In this document: positions 14,201 through 26,466 of the stretch, piece after piece
Position numbering within the stretch: position 1 is the stretch's first letter
Layout of the letters: every line of letters starts with the position of its first letter
NCBI RefSeq assembly: GCF_000150275.1
Contig: NW_002060958.1
Coordinates: forward strand, 38,966 to 102,965
Source of the DNA: Trichoplax adhaerens
Lineage: Eukaryota > Placozoa > Uniplacotomia > Trichoplacea > Trichoplacidae
Length of the DNA: 64,000 bases
Direction of reading: 5' to 3'
Translations under genes and position numbers: made by a program
Notes under the pieces: model-generated
The model's input: only the letters and a program-made list of their open reading frames with translations
Database searches by the model: none
What the model was told of the DNA's origin: nothing

Positions 14201-17200
14201 ATGCTATTATTTGTAGTATAAATGATCTTCAATCCATTTTACAAACCTATTAAGAGCATGGATTTGCTTGCTTCATACCGGACTAATTTGTCATCATCTT
14301 CTTTAACCTATTAGTTAACGTTTTATAGCAGGTTAAGTGGGTCGAATGGAAGCGAAATAATCGCACCAGTAACTTTTTATTATCACGTTTGGTATTCATT
14401 AAATAAGCAGGTAATGATGGAAAAAATTTCTTACAAGTTCTGCCAATGCCTTAACGATATGTCGATCATTGCAATCCAATAAACCCAAATTCTGTAAGCA
14501 AATCGGGATATTTAGGGATAAAGACACATTAAAAAGAAGATCTCCTAAAGCATTATAGTGGATAACCCTAGTAGACGATAGAAATATAATATTGATACAA
14601 TCGTTTTTCTTCATTTACCTTGGCACCTTCAAATCTTATTGTTGCGTTTGATGAAGCAAGGCCGCTTTGAATAAGGTCCTTACACAAAACAGAGAACAAG
14701 AAAGTAGAGTAAATAAATATTTTAAAGCATTTTTTCTATAATCAAATAGTTTATTTCATGGCACTAAGAGGAGCTCTAACATGAGAAAAACTTTATCTGC
14801 AGTACTGCTAAAACGCCTGCTGGTGGTCTTAATGTCTTCTGAACACTTATAATACAGTAATGCTTTTAGTGGCTTAAGAATGAAATTCTACCAACCATTT
14901 ATTAAAGTGATATCACAACGATTTAGCTAGAATCGCTATTATATGTGGGCATACTCCAATGGACGCATCGACATGATTTTGAATTAATCTATTCGTTTAA
15001 GAAGTGAATTATTTGCTACTTTAAGCAGAAAGTCTATGCTATGTATTATGGTTGTATTTCATAAAGCTGTTATCATGCTTTTAATGAAGGCATGGATTGT
15101 TAATGGTGCAATTTGTTTAAACTAAAAATATCCTAAATGCAAGGACGCACATAGCGGCAGGTTTTACGATAAATTCTACCTCTATTCGTTCCCATTTTTT
15201 ACTATCATGAGGAATTTTTGGCTTAGATAACTTATTTGTCCCTGATAAAGTTCTGGTCCTGCTGCCTGTAATATAAATTTGCATTAGATACTAGACTTAT
15301 GCTACCGTCTATATGACTATTATCCTAAATAGATTCTCATATATCAAATATCGGTTGCTAATTTTCAGTCGATATCTCTTATGTTCCTATACCTAAGATT
15401 TGCATTTTAGCGACTGCCTTAATGGATTTTGTTCGCCTATAAAGCAAGAAAGTTAAATTACTCAAGGCAATCCTTTATCAAGCAATTGCATATAGCACAT
15501 GAGAGAAATTATATCTACGATAGCATTATAGTACTAAATTGCCAATTTGTTGCTTTACTTACTGTCGTGGCTGATATTCTTTCACTTTTTCCTTGACCTG
15601 CGTAACGTAAGAATTAATTTACATATTGATAATAACTTATATAGATCACGGCTTCAAGGCAAAGTGCATTAGATCAGGAGACTCTTTGGTAATAGTTTAT
15701 TCCTGTTCAGTATGAAATAATTACTCACTGGTTCATCGTATAATGCCCCGTTTGTCACACGCTTTATATTTCCTAGATCGTCAGAGAATCGATACCATCC
15801 CGCAACTTCCTGAGGAAATTGCTGATTTATTTGCTGAAATTAATTGATAAATGAAATTTATAAATCATTCAGTTAAGGCTAATGTTTAAGGATTATTGTG
15901 CTACATCTGTAACTCAATGGACTTCAAAAGATTAATGTACAATTTCTCGATTGCTCTGATCATCACATCTATTAATCTGATTAAAACTACATGTATACTT
16001 CTAGTCAATATCGAAGTTTCATGTTATTAAGACATTTCTTTTCTGCGGCAGACCCAAGTCGATTAAGTAATTTAATAACACTATTCCAAGCAGTTAAATT
16101 CTAATCAAAATCGTTAGCAACATTACGATGTCTATATCCTATTTTTGTTTTGATTAAAGTCTGTATATAACCTAAAATTATAGTTAAAAACTATTTTCAT
16201 AATATGCTTCCCATTGCAACTTTCTAATTCAAATAAACAATAATAAATGATAATTCCTGCGGCTTATAGATTCAAATAAGGCTGTATAAGAATTTAAATA
16301 TAGTTTTATTAACACGAATGTATTTTAATTACTGGATAACTTTTTACGCTTATAATTTCATCAGATATATTAGTTTAGCTACTGAAGTCGAGGTAATTCT
16401 TAACGCTGTAACGAAACTAGCTTCACCAAACTGCTTAATCGTGACAAGCTGCACTGATCACATGATAAAGGGATTTACTACGAACTTAATTTATAAATTA
16501 GCCTGGGGAAATGAAGATTGTTCCAGTCGTTACCTTTGTTATTCGATACTTGACATTACTAACTGATTGAGGCCTATAGCTTACACCGGCTTCTGTTTGA
16601 CCATCCGTTGAACTAAATGTACGACCATGTGTAATATACGGCAGAGCAAGGCTATCTTTTATAGAAGTTATCACGCTACCGTGACTAGCATCGTCATGAA
16701 TTGTCTGTAGTAAGAACGATCAAATTGATCAAATTGTAAGAGAAACATTCTTACAAATACAATTATAGAATACGGTAATTAAATTTAATATTCAGGCTTA
16801 ACGGAAATGGTAACTAGAAAAAATAAGCTCATGAATGATATCGACTGTGTTAAAAGCCAGAGTGTTATTTAGAGTTGATAAAGCTACGTTGTAATAACGT
16901 CTCATAAATATTTCTTACTTTGCTATAGTCCTCATTCTTCGTATAGACTTCATCTTGGATATAAACCATAGAATTGTTAAGAATATGAATCATTAGTTTC
17001 CAGTTACAATATTTCTATAGATCAAGATATTCACTAAGTTCAATACCATGTAAATTAGCAATACGTGTGTCTTTCATTTTTAGTATTTTTTTGACTTTTT
17101 TGGGAGGACTTATGGAATCTTGAGCTACATCATACAGTGCATTACACAGCTGGCGGACTCGCCTGGACAACTTTTCCAAAGCCATATTCTAAGATTGTAT

Positions 17201-19458
17201 TAATTTAATACCAAATTAAATAGAATATAAGTATGGACATAATGACTTTAGCTAAGTATATGAGCAGAAAATTTACGTGAATATCGACGGCATCTATAGC
17301 ATGCTTGCTGATTTTTAAAGCAAGACCTTTAGCGGGAAATTCATCTATATAGAAAAAAGAATGGCACATATTTACTTGAATCATACTGATGAGTCGTGAT
17401 CTAATTAGCGAAATTAGTTTAGCTGAGCAGAGAACAATACTCTACCATTTATTGAAACAAATATGTTAGAAAGTACGATAAGAAATATATAAAGCTGAGA
17501 CAAGAGACTGATAAAATTTTAGAACTACTTCAACCTATCTAACTACAAGCGTATCTGTTAATCCTCAATTATTCTACTTACGTCTCTTAACATGGGTAGA
17601 TGGTACTGCTATTGGGAGTGTATGCCACGATAACAAATTATCTTCATAAACATTAGGTATTCGCTCGAACTGATGATGCTCCGATAGCCAGTACTCGACA
17701 GATCGATTAACATCCGTCTTTACACTTTGATGTAAATGTTGTGATTCCAATAACTGATCAAATCCGTCGCTAATACCAGCTTCGCTTGAAAATTCGGTTA
17801 TAAAGACTTGGGAAGATTTCGATCTGATATCTTCCTCGCTTTTTCAAATGGTAACAAATTGATAAAACAGCGCTTAGCAATAATTTTATATTCATCCATT
17901 AATATGAGACATGTTCAAAGCAAAAAATCATTTGTCGCTACCTGTGTATTAAGGCAGCAGATTCGATGTTGTGGGTTCGTCGATAATCTGCTATTGAATC
18001 TGCATGGTGAGGGAATGAATAATCTGATAGAGACACCGCATAATTACCATTTATAGTACCAGGCCTTGATTCAACTCTAATAATAATAATAAAATATTGC
18101 TGCTGTAAACTCTATTGGTATATTTGAAGTATATAAAACGTTGAAGTTATACGGCCTAACTATACTTACTTTTCCAGACTAGTTTGAGCTGGAAGTTCAA
18201 CACGTTTCTTTTTTGTACTTTTTTTTTCAACTTTTAAGATTTGTGTTACAATATTTGTTTCTTTAATTTGTATTTTTTCCAATATCGTTTCTAGACGCTC
18301 TTCTAGCCAACGTACACGTGTTCTTGTTACATTTACCTAATGGACATTAAACGGTGAAAATGGAATTGTAAATGATATCATGGTCACTAACAGTATGATA
18401 AATTGTAAATGATATCATGGTTGATACTGATAAAGTAAAATTAGATATTATCACGAGATGTTTTATAGACAGTGATGAAGCAAACTGAAGCAGCGTGTAT
18501 GGGTCAGTGATATACGAATATATGATTAAATTATCATTATTATCAAGTATTCTTACAGATTCTTCGCTAGCATTTTCGAGATCTTTTTTGCTATAAGTTA
18601 ATTCTAAACGAATTTTTATTGCCGTCTATAAATAGGTAACGGATTGAATTTATATTCAGTATTCAAGATATTGAGATGATAGCATATAACATGAGTAGGA
18701 TATTTAGAATGCAGTGTCGGCCCTTAGCACAAGACTTACCTGTAACATGATTACCATGTCAGCTAATTCAGATTGCATTAACTGAATTTGCGATTCAGAG
18801 AAGTCACACTGTGCTCACATGAGTAAAATAAACATCAATAATAAAGTCAAATTCACCGCTAAAATTTGATATCAGGCTTAGCTAAACTGCCCTACTTGAG
18901 GACTACAGTTAACACTGCTTCAATAGTATGATGAAGTATTAAGTTAAGTTCTATTCACTACAGCAATTTCGCATTAAGCTAACAGCTATGATATCATCGA
19001 AGACTTGATTGGCTATTGCATGTCTCGATTGTAAACCATATTAACCTCTTTTGTCGTTAAGGTATTCCCAGATCCATTAGTTAATGTATCTAATTTTTGT
19101 AAAATTTGCTCCTGCTTCTCTTTGATGAATTTTATCTGTTTTCAAGAAAGCATTAGCTTGATCAATCATAAGCAATCGTATGTGGCATTTATTCGCTATA
19201 ATGATAGTCAACACTAGATTTTAGCATACGAAAATAGTTGGCGTGGTATAATATTTATTAGAATTAGGGTAACATGAGTTTCTTTTTGATTCTTTACAAA
19301 ACGGAAAGATAATCTTCATTCTATCATACCTGATGATCCAATAGTGCGTCGGTTTTGGTAACGGCAGCTTTTTTGATTTTGGCTGCATTCCTATTGTGAT
19401 TACTTTTGTTTACGATAGCTCCAGCATAAAAATTTTGGCGATCTAAAGTATGCGCCAT
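11270..19458 (-). CDS. Coiled-coil and HEAT/armadillo-repeat protein, HEATR4-like
   Basis: 30 exons, high to low: 19458-19330, 19135-19046, 18808-18740, 18625-18557, 18336-18170, 18076-17942, 17838-17582, 17344-17277, 17188-17096, 17014-16919, 16704-16585, 15833-15729, 15597-15563, 15436-15393, 15265-15180, 14838-14806, 14678-14619, 14491-14435, 14307-14247, 14143-14093, 13902-13853, 13752-13594, 13383-13291, 13205-13169, 12987-12908, 12568-12495, 12393-12342, 11795-11709, 11498-11407, 11330-11270. The sum is 2610 bases, 869 residues. A charged coiled coil (about residues 45-190, e.g. RVRWLEERLETILEKIQIKE) is followed by a low-similarity middle with WYRFSDDLGNIKRV. From about 530 to the end are HEAT repeats such as SYQAALCLGRM, HRVSACRLLGNIGRL and SKVRAQAVKSL. 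HEAT repeats are protein-binding scaffolds; the exact role is unknown. The HEATR4 link is from memory of the repeat wording and is tentative. Least certain exons: 14838-14806, and the 17096 and 17014 borders. Confidence 0.75.
18364..18420. repeat. Short direct repeat in an intron
   Basis: The 20-base phrase AATTGTAAATGATATCATGG occurs twice, at 18364-18383 and 18401-18420, a period of 37 bases. It lies in the intron between the fourth and fifth exons of the HEAT-repeat gene. It is a simple recent duplication with no evident function. Confidence 0.8.
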
Positions 19459-20614
19459 CGTGCTATCAATCTAAATATTAAACGATCGAATTTTTGTCTT
19501 GATTGCATATACATATACGCCTTAACACTACAGGAAATTTTGACTATCAATTAAACTAGTAGTAAACCAACTTACGGCAAGCTTGACCTAGTTGCTAAGT
19601 TACGGCAGACTTGCGCACAACACCCCACTGCGGAGAAGAGACTAGAAATCGGCAAATGTTTCCCTGTTTAGTATGGATACGGTATGAATCAATCAATAGT
19701 AGTAGACTATAACATGGACTACTAGCCGAAGATACAGTAGATGTTCTAGTAATCCATGGTCATAGTATCGAAATCTTGATCAAATGGCAGATTTCTATAC
19801 TAAGATTATCAATTTCTGTACATCACAGATTTATCGATGGGGCTGGATGAACTTTCTGTGCACAAGATATTCAGATTAATTAGACCCAAAGTACTCATAA
19901 ATAATTCTAAAATTGGAATGGCTTCTATCCGACTCCACTACTGCAGTACACTGTAGTACAGTACAGTAGAAGGATAGGCAAACTTTAAGGCTGTTCAAAA
20001 ATAACTGGATGATTATATTACTGGTCACCTTGACTGAACCGTATGTCTACAACGATACACTATACTGTACGCAATCATCATCGAAAATTACGCTCACTTA
20101 CAGTACTATACTGTACAGTATAATACGGTACACTATACACTGTACACTGTAGCTGCATTGTCCGGCTGTCCCTCTCTCGCTGTACAGTGTCGTTTTGTCG
20201 AGTGGTGGATTGTCACGTATCAGTGTAAACGGTCTGTCCGGTTGTTCCTCTGTCTCTTTTATATCTTCCTTACACTCTTAAACAGTAGCTAAAGTATGCA
20301 GTATGGTGCGGTACGGTACAGTATCGGGTTTTAGCAGCTCTATTCTTTCTTTTTTTAATCAGGGCCAAGCTCAAGAGTCTACCACGCATAGTTGCACACA
20401 CATTCGGAAGAGAGTGCAAAACATCAGGAAAAACTGCAAGAAACAAGTCCAACGTAGACATTATCGCTATCACTATTCCACTTTGAAGGGCATTAAATAC
20501 TTTGATTGGTGCTCGTTTATTAGCACAGTAGATACAGTTACTGTTCCTGATCCATAGGCTGTTGAGGCTGCGTTAATTTTGCTTTGATCGTATTCAATTC
20601 AATAGTGAACAAGC
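19459..20614. promoter_or_regulatory. Divergent intergenic region, presumed shared promoter of the HEAT-repeat gene and MRPS34
   Basis: The start codons of the minus-strand HEAT-repeat gene (19458) and of MRPS34 (20615, +) face away from each other across 1.16 kb, so both promoters must lie here or in any unseen leader exons. The region is less AT-rich than its surroundings. It holds a cluster of short self-complementary words between 19939 and 20330. No clear TATA box was identified. Its promoter role is inferred from position only. Confidence 0.5.
19939..20330. repeat. Palindrome island A (GTACAGTAC / GTACTGTAC words)
   Basis: Three sub-clusters (about 19939-19972, 20097-20155, 20290-20330) are built from overlapping short words such as TACAGTAC, GTACTGTAC, ACTGTACAGT and TACACTGTAC. 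Each can fold back or pair with its neighbours. The same vocabulary recurs at 27700-30040 and 48795-48980 but hardly elsewhere. Nearby, the words CATGGACTACTAG (19713) and CTAGTAATCCATGG (19745) also recur near the other islands, which suggests one dispersed repeat family. Confidence 0.7.
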
Positions 20615-21740
20615 ATGTTGGAACCTCCGGTGATGCGAAAGCTTAATCTTCTCCTGAAAGGTCGTTCTTTAGCTAATTTACCCAATGTTTTAAATCGATT
20701 AAAGTATTACGGGATTGGTAAAAAAGTTACTAGGGCTATATGGTTAAAATATGATGAACCATCGTATTGGACTATTACCCGTGTTTCATTTAAGCGTGTA
20801 AGTAATTGCCTTGAAAGCCTATCGGAAACTCTACTTATGGTACATGTACATTGTGCATTTGCTTGATTAAGAACTAATCAATCAGAATAGACGTTATTTA
20901 CAGTAGCATTCAACCATCTTGCTTGGAACGAATACACTTGTATGCAGACGATTTACGTACATTTTTACTAACTTTTGGCTACATTTTATTGCACCTGTTG
21001 GAATGTAGTATCACATCTTTGATTGAACTTTGACTAGGATGGTTAGAGTAAATTGTTAGTTGATTGATGGTATGAGCATAATACCTCACTGGATAAACGT
21101 CGGTTTATATTTATTTTTCCAAAGCTTTCCAAAATGGTTGCACTAGCGGAATGTGCTACATTTTGATGCAACGGGCTATAAATACTTTTACACTTTAGCA
21201 ATGTTTTACAAGATGTTGCATCAGCTGTTTGTAATACGTTACATTGGAGCTGTATTGCTCGGTATCATGCTAGGGTAAAACTGTTACAGGTTTACCGTTA
21301 TGAGACGAGATTAATTTTTGATATTGACGTTTATTTAGGACATGTATCATGCTAATGCATGGGGCATCTTTACATTTAGAGGTATGATATCCAATATTGG
21401 ATGATGTAATTTTATTGTACTATTTATCAGCTAGATAACTTATCTTTTCAGTACATGCTTTTCCAACTTTGATCGATCTATTTTACTGTCACTGATTTTA
21501 TATGATCTTACCGAGTTATACATTGTACTGCATACAGTATGTCAGCTAGGTGAGGCAAATTACATGATAAATGACTGCTAACCTATCGTGACTCTTGTTA
21601 TAGGAAAAACAGAAGAACAAGCAAGAAAGATTAGAAGTTGCCGTAAAAGGCAATGGCTAGTTTTAGAAGGTGATGACCAAGTTAGTAATCCTTTCGTTGG
21701 TAAGCGCAAGTGGCAGCAAAAACAGGAAACTATAGTTTAA
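20615..21740 (+). CDS. MRPS34: Mitochondrial small-subunit ribosomal protein mS34
   Basis: This is a component of the mitochondrial small ribosomal subunit, needed for mitochondrial translation. Exons are 20615-20797, 21339-21381 and 21604-21740, totalling 363 bases or 120 residues with a TAA stop. Recognition rests on the run of family features: LNRLKYYGIGKKVTRAIW, the DEPSYWTITRV block, then AWGIFTFRGKTE across the second junction. The animal family is commonly longer: the human protein has additional N-terminal residues before the first shared block and a longer C-terminal tail. Either this species has a minimal version or an upstream coding exon was missed. The start chosen is the first ATG of the open exon, and no better one is visible upstream. 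A possible poly(A) signal (AATAAA) lies near 22195. Confidence 0.88.
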
Positions 21741-23877
21741 GTTTTGGGCATGATGGAGTATTAGAGAGAATGCGATCGGCTAATGCTGTCCTGTCTCTGC
21801 GATATCATCATTGAAGTATTACGACATACAGTACTTTGAGGCCGTTTCGTGTATTATACATTGCAACGTATTATCTCTAATAACTTTGCCCGTTATTGAC
21901 TACAATAGGCTTGATACAAAGGCGTAGTTCCAAATTAATTCTGTATAAACAGCTACATCTATCTATTAAATCAACCAACCAGTCTATTATATTTATACCA
22001 AAGCTGTCGTTGCATCTTCAAATCAATGAAGATTAATGAATGTTTAAGAACGTACCAAGTTGTCGCTATGCTGCTATGATAGTGATTGAAACATAAACTT
22101 TTGTACAATATTTCTGCTGTAAGAAGTGACAGGTAATCTAGGCTAAATTTTTTATCGTTTTATGCCAAATGCACATGTACAGTAATTAAGCATTAATAAA
22201 TGCCATAATTTTATCAATACATTGTTGAGCGAGTCCAATTCTTATGCAAGTTTTGCATCCCACGTTGATTGATATGTCGGAGACGAGAAAGCATAGCACG
22301 CTATTATGACTACATCTTAAATTACCTTTCTCTATCCTGAAGTGTTCAGTATCTAATTGATTTAGTTGTAATTTAGGTCGAAGGGTTTATGTTATCTATA
22401 ATTCCAGATAGACTGGTAGTACACACAAATAGCTAGAAACTAGACAATTGAAAAAATGAATTCAAATCTTATTTAATAAAATTTCTGTTATCAAATTTTA
22501 ACTTGTAAAGTTCAGTTTTACATAGAAGATGGACGATACTAGTCCTCAGTAGCCATATTGTAACGCCATATCGTATAACCACTGTAATAGTAAAATAATA
22601 TAATAATTTATATCACAAATATTGATTCTACTACCTAGGAGTAAAAATAACTATCGCATCGTATACTTGCGCAAGCGTTTGTAAGTCAAGATTTCTTACT
22701 AGCGGATTATGGAAATCAGCACTTTATATTATAAGAAATCGAAATAATTACAAAATACGAGCGAAGTAATTATTTAACCGACCAAGAGTAAGGAAAGTTG
22801 GCTCCACATGCTTAATTACGTATTAGCGGAGCATGATGTTCTGCCTCCTCTCTCTACCAACGGCTGCTTCAAACCTGGCTGCCAATTCTCTTTAAATTTA
22901 TAAATTTTCAGATGTAGCAGTAGCTATGCTTAAACGACAGTTTCTGTTTGTGATTTCGAATTCAACGAAAGAGAATGATCTATAATTAATTATTCGTAAC
23001 ATTGCTTCAGTTAATTTAAAGGGCTTCATTCTCATTTACCGGTGATTGATTGATTATAATTATGGGTCTATCAATTATAATTTTAATTGGCGACAGGGTG
23101 TATAGCTGTATATTATCTGGGAATCGCCAGTACAACTAAGCAATTGATTACGATACTTTTTGTTAAATTTTTCTCAAGTAGTCTTGAATTGCAGGTTAAA
23201 ACGCACCTTGTAGCATTTCATATCATCTGCTGTTACAGCTAAGGATATTTACAGTAAGTTATTGAACTGCTATAGGGAAGGAGAAAAATGATGGTATACC
23301 TATCGATAATGTCATGTTAAACGATATAAATGACCGTTCAAGGGCTAGTTTTGAATAGCTTACATTTCGTTTAGTTCGATAATATATACATATTGTACAC
23401 ATGTTTCATTTAACTTCGGACAATTTCAGGCATGTCGTTGAATGCATCACACAATCTAAATTATGATTCTTCGTTAATGAAGACCGGTTTGCTGTCAGAT
23501 TGCTATATATAGTACTGTATTATGAATACACTACCCGTATACTTATTGTAGTTCAAGTAATGGAAGAGACAATACTGCTGTTTATTTCTGTTATTCTTAT
23601 AAAATTAATTAACGTTAGCCGTAATTAAAATTTTGTAATTTGTACTACTCTGACTGTACAAAGTGTAATGAAGTACGTGAGCTATTTGGTCTAATACTAA
23701 AAAGAAAATTAGATCATATATGTACTATTTTGTCTAAAATCTGGATAGGATTAAAAGAAGGCTTCAATAGCCACATTGAGAAACTACTGGAAAATACACC
23801 TCCCTTCTGATAAACTGATTCCATTCGTGGAAAATTATCTGTCAACAGTTAGTTTTATGCAAGGCTTAAATATTGTA
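21741..23877. other. Intergenic region, no gene recognised
   Basis: This 2.1-kb stretch lies between the 3' ends of MRPS34 (+) and the death-domain gene (-). I see only short, AT-rich open frames without family resemblance. There is no tRNA-like cloverleaf and no strong repeat. Confidence 0.5.
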
Positions 23878-26276
23878 TTAAACCATACCGTCATTATCTC
23901 CATTTAAGTTAGCGAGTTTATTCTTTACGCCTAAAACAAGGTCTTCTCTTGCTATTTCGTGTAAGGCTTCAATAAGCCTCCCAATAGTCGCATTATCGCC
24001 ATGTTTTTCATACCATTCCTTCAAACTACTTGACGCTTGCTGATATATACTACGCATTTCTAGGAAAATCGATTGTGTATCAATGGCGAAATCTAATGCT
24101 GCAATTAACTTTTGCCAGTCACCGCCAATTTCTCGAGCAATATAAGGCATCACTGGTCTGGGATCTTGAAATGAAAGGAAAATAAATTTCACGATGGATA
24201 GAAGGAATATTTTTTATTATGTCTATGTATTTAATAAATAATTGTCCTTTACTTTTTTTCTAAGACAGTTCGTACTATTTTTTATACTGCAGTAAATGTC
24301 CTTTCCTTCTATTATGTGGATAGGAAATTAGATAACAAACTGTTTCCGTTACGAATGAATATTGCATATTTTTTTTTGTTTTCATCAGCAGGGAAGTAGA
24401 GTATTTCGTAAGCCCAAAGGTGATATTTAGTGAAATCTATATTAATTAATATTGCGACTAAATTTCTACCAGCGCTTGCAGTAGCTGTAATCAACGTGAT
24501 ACTTTTAAGTTATTTTTTGTGTAGACTTTTGCGTGCAGTGCAACAATACACGAAAACAACTTTCATTTCTCAAGTTGAAGAGTATATACTATCATTCAAG
24601 GATGATTCCATTATACAAAATCATATTATAGCATTGAAACTATCTACTAGAATTTTAATCTAGAATTTAGCATGAGCCATGTTGCCTACATCCTTGTGTT
24701 TACGCTAAGTCAATAGATCATGATTTTCAACATCTATTTAAGTTTCACATACATTGTGATATACTCTTCTGCTCGATAAAGTAACTACTCTGTTTACTTT
24801 ACAAAAATTTAGTAAAACAGTACAGCGCCGATGAAATTCTGATCCGAAAGGACAGTGCTCTAGCGTCATGGAAGATATCTAATCTGTTTGCATTGCAATA
24901 GTTGACCAAAACGGTACGGTGCTGGTGAAGTTCTAATCCGAAAACACAGTACTCTAATGTTATGGATGATATCTAATGCAAGTATTTACAGTCTATCGTT
25001 GCACTTGCTGTTTTAGTCGTGATCCAGAATTGCAAATAAGCAGTAATTGAATAAGGGGAGCAGTGAACATCTTCATTTACTTTATATCAGTATAAGGATA
25101 CATTATCTTACCGTCGATATTATTTCGCTGGTCTTCAGGGCTTTGTTCTAATAGTTTTATATTCTCTGTATCTTGGTTTTCCGGTTGTTGTTGCTGATGT
25201 AAATTTATGTATTTATATCTATGAGATTGAATAAGTTTTTTAATTGTGTTGCTTCGGCGTTGGTGATGATTTTCCATCGATACTTGTGGAATATTGGCCA
25301 TTAGTTGACTTGCAATGCTACATACTATAGCACATGATGAGCTAGAATAATCACTAGTTACATTGTCAAATTTAAATGATTGTCTGTCACGTAATCGAGA
25401 GATTTTCGCTTTGTTGTAGCGCTCTGGGTTATCGGCTTTAGTGTATCCTAGCGCAGTAGGACCGGTATCTTGTTCGTTTATGGTCAAGAGCCTATAGCCA
25501 AAGAGATAAGTTGCAACAGATTTATTGCGTGGTCTAGTGTAAAAGTAGAAATTATCATCATCATGTCTGATGGCAATCCCCACGTTATCAAAGAATGTAT
25601 ACAGCACGGAATCTTTACAGAGATTAAGAAATGGATCATCCTCATCTGACTTTCCATAGATGATACCATGGACGAAAACAGTTTTGACATCGTTTATGTC
25701 ATTGACTTGGATAGAAGTGTTTTCTATGACTTTATTATGGATATAATTAAATATTCTACATGTCGCCTGTAATGCCAGATTGCTTAATTTGTCTTCGTCT
25801 GACATGGTATCACACTCGTAGACATTGGTCGTTTTTAGGAGATGAAATTGTTGTTGGTAAAGATGAAATATCTGACAGGTGGTCATAGCTATGATAGTGT
25901 GTAAGTCCTTAAGCCATCGGTTTATAAAGCTACGAACATGACGGACTTTTTCCATGTGTTTTTCCACACTTTGCTTTTCTAATTCATTTACAGTAACATT
26001 AGTAGCGAACTTAACCATTACTTTTGCGAATGGACCTAAAATGGGAATACTATCCAAAACATCAGGAATGGGTTCTAGTAATCGAATATTGTCGCACCAT
26101 CTCTTGAATTTTTGACAAGTTTCAGGGTGGTTATCATCACCAAAGAACTCTTTCTCATACGCTATTAATGCATCGAGTAGAAATCCCATCATCAAATTGG
26201 CAAATTCTAATTGAAGGTGGTTTAAATCATCGCTTGATCGGCCATGACGCAAACTGTTGCATGTACTTGCGGCCAT
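23878..26276 (-). CDS. Death-domain protein with a novel N-terminal region
   Basis: There are two exons: 26276-25112 and 24164-23878 (1452 bases, 483 residues). The first exon would run on to a stop at 25077-25079, but it contains a good donor (GACG|GTAAGAT). That donor joins in phase to an acceptor (TTCAAG|ATCCC) and yields a death domain at about residues 390-475. Motifs there are YIAREIGGDWQKLIAAL, LKEWYEKHG, ATIGRLIEALHEI and ARED. Death domains form six-helix oligomeric contacts in apoptotic and innate-immune signalling. The 388-residue N-terminal part is not recognised. It is helical and has a hydrophobic stretch, IPILGPFAKVMVKFATNV (about residues 75-95), then a mixed region (TVFVHGIIYGKSDEDD, YFYTRPRNKSVATYLFGYRL) and a Gln-rich tail. 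An unspliced transcript would give a 399-residue form lacking the death domain. Confidence 0.72.
24814..24985. repeat. Tandem duplication of a 94-bp segment in the death-domain gene intron
   Basis: The segment beginning AAAACAGTACAGCGCCGATG at 24814 is repeated at 24908 as a diverged copy with AAAACGGTACGGTGCTGG. Both copies contain TCCGAAA, CAGT(G/A)CTCTA and GATATCTAAT in the same order. It lies wholly within the 0.95-kb intron that separates the N-terminal exon from the death-domain exon. Confidence 0.75.
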
Positions 26277-26466
26277 GACTTCAGGAATCTTGACGCAGTG
26301 CGAACGCTTATGCGGATCGCTGAAGAGCTTAACTGTACCTTTTATTGATTTATTTATGTCGCTTCATTAAATGTTTTAGTCTTGTTGAACAGTTATTTGT
26401 CGCTAGATTGCTAATTGAAAGACTAAGCAGAATTCTTTTTACCAACGCCTAGATCAAAGATGAACA

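Noticed and set aside
17808-18056. 82-codon plus-strand open frame
   Set aside because: It is antisense to two in-phase exons of the minus-strand HEAT-repeat gene.
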